DNA from: DASRDB01 sp035652815
Lineage (GTDB): Bacteria; Chloroflexota; Ktedonobacteria; Ktedonobacterales; Ktedonobacteraceae
Reading direction: 5' to 3'
Assembly: GCA_035652815.1 (NCBI GenBank)
Contig: DASRDB010000022.1
Location: 248,001-312,000 of the forward strand
DNA: 64,000 nt
Under the pieces are notes generated by a model that was not told the DNA's origin, made no database searches, and saw only the letters and a program-made list of their open reading frames with translations. The translations under genes were made by a program, and so were the position numbers. Of this stretch, positions 62,173 to 64,000 are shown piece after piece. Each line of letters opens with the position of its first letter. Positions within the stretch are counted from its first letter, which is position 1.

Positions 62173-62745
62173 TTGGGTGCGACAACAACAGCAGATTTTT
62201 ATAATGGCATGGTCATTCGATACAACGGTGAACTCTATACAGTAACAGAGTTCCACCACGTGAGTCCAGGTAACTGGCGTGCGTTTGTACGTGCTAATCT
62301 GAAGAATTTACGCACCGGGCGCGTCATCGAGCAGCGTTTTCGCGCAGGTGAAGAGGTGGACGCGGTGCGTGTTGAACACCAGAACTGGCAGTTCCTCTAC
62401 GTCGATGGAGACGATTACGTTTTTATGAACACCGAAACGTTCGATCAGCAGCCCATTCCCAAGTCCATGTTGGGCGATGCGGTTCGCTTTATCAAAGAAC
62501 AAGATGTGGTTGAGTTGCTGGTCGATAGCGATACCGACACCATCGTCTCCATCGAGTTGCCAAACTTCGTGGAACTCGTGGTTGAGAGCGCCGAGCCAGG
62601 TGTGCGTGGCGATACAGCAAACAACGTCACCAAGCCCGCCACCCTGGAAACCGGAGCGGTCATTAACGTTCCCCTCTTCGTGAATCCTGGCGATAAGATT
62701 CGTGTAGATACACGCACAGGCCAATACGTTTCCCGCGTGAAATAA
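62173..62745 (+). CDS. efp: Translation elongation factor P with Asn34 tip
   Basis: 190 residues, three EF-P domains. TTG 62173 follows AAAGGAG at 9 bases, giving MGATTTADFYNGMVIRYNG, aligned with E. coli EF-P; an in-frame TTG at 62164 abuts the ribosome site. The loop that carries the modified Lys34 in E. coli reads SPGNWRAF, placing Asn at 34, so lysylation or rhamnosylation of the usual type is not possible. Asn-type EF-Ps are known in other phyla. It relieves ribosome stalling at proline runs. Confidence 0.94.
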   Translation: MGATTTADFYNGMVIRYNGELYTVTEFHHVSPGNWRAFVRANLKNLRTGRVIEQRFRAGEEVDAVRVEHQNWQFLYVDGDDYVFMNTETFDQQPIPKSMLGDAVRFIKEQDVVELLVDSDTDTIVSIELPNFVELVVESAEPGVRGDTANNVTKPATLETGAVINVPLFVNPGDKIRVDTRTGQYVSRVK

Positions 62746-62804
62746 CCTGCTTCCGGGGCGCACAGATGAATGTTGACAACATACGGGAAGCTATTCGCCC
62801 TCAT

Positions 62805-62887
62805 GTCATCCTGAGCGCAGCGAAGGATCTCCGGTGGTGACAGGCGATTTGCTCGGCACGCAGATCCTTCGCTGCGCTCAGGATGAC
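62805..62887. repeat. Dispersed REP-like element, copy D (inverted form)
   Basis: GTCATCCTGAGCGCAGCGAA at the left and TTCGCTGCGCTCAGGATGAC at the right, inverted, between efp and dgkA (convergent). Confidence 0.88.
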
Positions 62888-62967
62888 AGGCCTGGATGTT
62901 TTCTCTTTCTTGGTTAAAATCCATCTGTGCGCCCTGAATATTTATTCTCCAGTGATTTTCTCGCCAT

Positions 62968-63372
62968 TTAAAGATGCAGTAATGCCCACAGGTGCGGCAC
63001 ATAGACAAACAGGGCAATGATAATAGCGAGAAAAGCGCTTAATAATACCGCGCCTGCCGCCACGTCCTTTGCGATCTTGGCAAGTGGGTGATATTCCGGC
63101 GAGGCCAGATCTACGCACAGTTCGATCACGGTATTAAACATTTCCGCCATCATGACCCCGGCAATAGCGACGAAGACGAGCGCGAATTCAAAGGTGGAAA
63201 TGTGAAGAAGAATGCCCAGCAGAAGAGCAAGCAGCGCCAGCCCAAGGTGTACCCGCATATTGATCTGCGTGCGGAATGCATACCAGAGGCCGCTGAAGGC
63301 AAAGCCAAAACCGGCAATAAACTTAGCTAACTTGCTTTTGGGAACTTCGCGTGGAGAGGGTACTTCGTTCAT
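62968..63372 (-). CDS. dgkA: Diacylglycerol kinase / undecaprenol kinase (DgkA family)
   Basis: 134 residues, three TM helices after an amphipathic N-terminal stretch, with AEMFNTVIELCVDL and HPLAKIAKDVAAGAVLLSA (the Glu ligand and the ExxNTxxE and KD(V/A)AAGAV motifs). Gram-positive DgkA enzymes phosphorylate undecaprenol. The start overlaps the ybeY stop by 4 bases (ATGA). Confidence 0.93.
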   Translation of the reverse strand: MNEVPSPREVPKSKLAKFIAGFGFAFSGLWYAFRTQINMRVHLGLALLALLLGILLHISTFEFALVFVAIAGVMMAEMFNTVIELCVDLASPEYHPLAKIAKDVAAGAVLLSAFLAIIIALFVYVPHLWALLHL

Positions 63373-63926
63373 GACTTTTGCCCTAAAGCATGCATAACTG
63401 TTTCTTGCAGGTGTACCATCGCTTGATATCCCGCCTCAGTCTGGTCATCGTAGCCCACCAGGTGTAATACGCCGTGAGAGAGCAAGTAAAGAAATTCATA
63501 CGTTGCGCTATGGCCTGCCTGCTCGGCCTGCCTTTGCACAGTTGGCCATGAGATGACGATGTCGCCAAGATTAACCGGCATGCCTGGCGGAGTCACGAAT
63601 GCAGGCAAAGCTTCATCACCCGCGCCTGAAGTTTCCTGCCAGAGTTGATCCGCAGGAGCATCTATCAATGGCGCGTCGAGCAGGGGAAATGAGAGGACAT
63701 CGGTTGGTTTGTCCTGCTGGCGGTACTGCCTGTTTAAAGTCTGTATCTCTTCGTCATCCATGATGATGAGCGAGAGCGAGACGTGCCGGAATACCGAAAT
63801 TTCTTGAAGCGTGTATCTGATGACCTGTTCGGGTAATGCTGAAGCGAGTAGCCGCTGGAGTGTTTGATCGCTTTCAGCATCCTTGTAGGGGATGGATATT
63901 TCTATATCGATGTTGTTTTGCTGCAT
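63369..63926 (-). CDS. ybeY: Endoribonuclease YbeY
   Basis: 185 residues with LNRQYRQQDKPTDVLSFPLLD and the metal site HGVLHLVGYDD. The third ligand is Asp instead of His (family consensus HGxLHLxGxDH), which is seen in some members. It matures 16S rRNA 3' ends and takes part in ribosome quality control. ATG 63926. Overlaps dgkA by 4 bases, so they are translationally coupled. Confidence 0.94.
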   Translation of the reverse strand: MQQNNIDIEISIPYKDAESDQTLQRLLASALPEQVIRYTLQEISVFRHVSLSLIIMDDEEIQTLNRQYRQQDKPTDVLSFPLLDAPLIDAPADQLWQETSGAGDEALPAFVTPPGMPVNLGDIVISWPTVQRQAEQAGHSATYEFLYLLSHGVLHLVGYDDQTEAGYQAMVHLQETVMHALGQKS

Positions 63927-64000
63927 AGTAAGATACCTCGATGAAAATAGGTGAGAAACAAGAAAGCCTCCACCGGTGGCATAGACTCATTACTTCATTC

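Noticed and set aside
1..64000. tRNA, rRNA, RNase P, SRP or tmRNA genes.
   Set aside because: No cloverleaf, 3' CCA context or conserved RNA core was seen in the intergenic regions on either strand by reading; a covariance-model scan would be needed to be sure.

Overview
The window reads as a chromosomal segment of a free-living, probably Gram-positive-type bacterium. My best guess, an inference from gene style and not a database result, is a Ktedonobacteria-like member of the Chloroflexota. Hints are the large intergenic gaps, repeated CCTGAGCGCAGCGAAGG hairpin elements, Tat-anchored WD40 proteins, an EF-G2-type elongation factor, an EF-P with an asparagine tip, a potassium-independent H+-pyrophosphatase beside a CBS-regulated pyrophosphatase, and many lipoproteins and secreted hydrolases. 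No phage, IS element, CRISPR array, rRNA or tRNA gene was recognised.

Layout. 0-5.6 kb (minus): a thioredoxin/NHL-repeat protein whose catalytic cysteine codon is an in-frame TGA (candidate selenoprotein), a membrane-anchored glycosidase-like protein, an MFS exporter and leucine dehydrogenase. 5.8-13.3 kb: unknown gene, HdeD-like membrane protein, YqeY, a cysteinyl-tRNA synthetase fused to a family-2 glycosyltransferase with a His-rich tail, a ThuA-Gfo/Idh/MocA fusion and a LON-substrate-binding protein. 13.3-25.8 kb: DoxX, a DUF5679-like zinc ribbon, EF-G2, HAD dehalogenase, AhpD-like protein divergent from a MocR regulator, archaeal-type SHMT, ABM monooxygenase-ligA-DUF4177 run, methyltransferase. 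25.8-33.5 kb: phospholipase-D-like lipoprotein, hppA, CBS-DRTGG Mn-pyrophosphatase, GT-C membrane glycosyltransferase.

33.6-39 kb looks like one envelope/stress island: TM-helix channel-like protein, a prion-like Q/N/G/Y repeat protein, a small His-rich protein and a DUF2127-like membrane protein on plus; facing them an ECF sigma - anti-sigma - second channel-like operon and a small HTH gene that appears to start with ATT. 39-49 kb holds a TPR protein, a penicilloyl-type serine hydrolase, an M28 peptidase with PKD domain, a ubiquitin-like/Tat/WD40 protein, a PQQ-propeller remnant, an esterase lipoprotein, a polyprenyl diphosphate synthase and a zinc-ribbon protein.

49-64 kb: FAD oxidoreductase-folP-folC operon, KGG stress protein, acyl-CoA ligase, C39-like peptidase, a MerR-MFS-lipoate-ligase-like-PIG-L run, a Tat lipoprotein WD40 gene broken by a TGA, a HEAT-like protein, efp, and dgkA/ybeY at the right edge.

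The strongest unusual signal is the first gene: UGA stands exactly where the family has the attacking cysteine of CxxC, the frame stays open on both sides, and a hairpin with an apical G-U lies at bacterial-SECIS distance. The second is the Sup35-like repeat protein at 34.9 kb. The main caution for the first is that another gene here (the WD40 protein at 60 kb) carries a TGA that is clearly just a lost Trp codon, so point nonsense changes or sequence errors do occur in this assembly.
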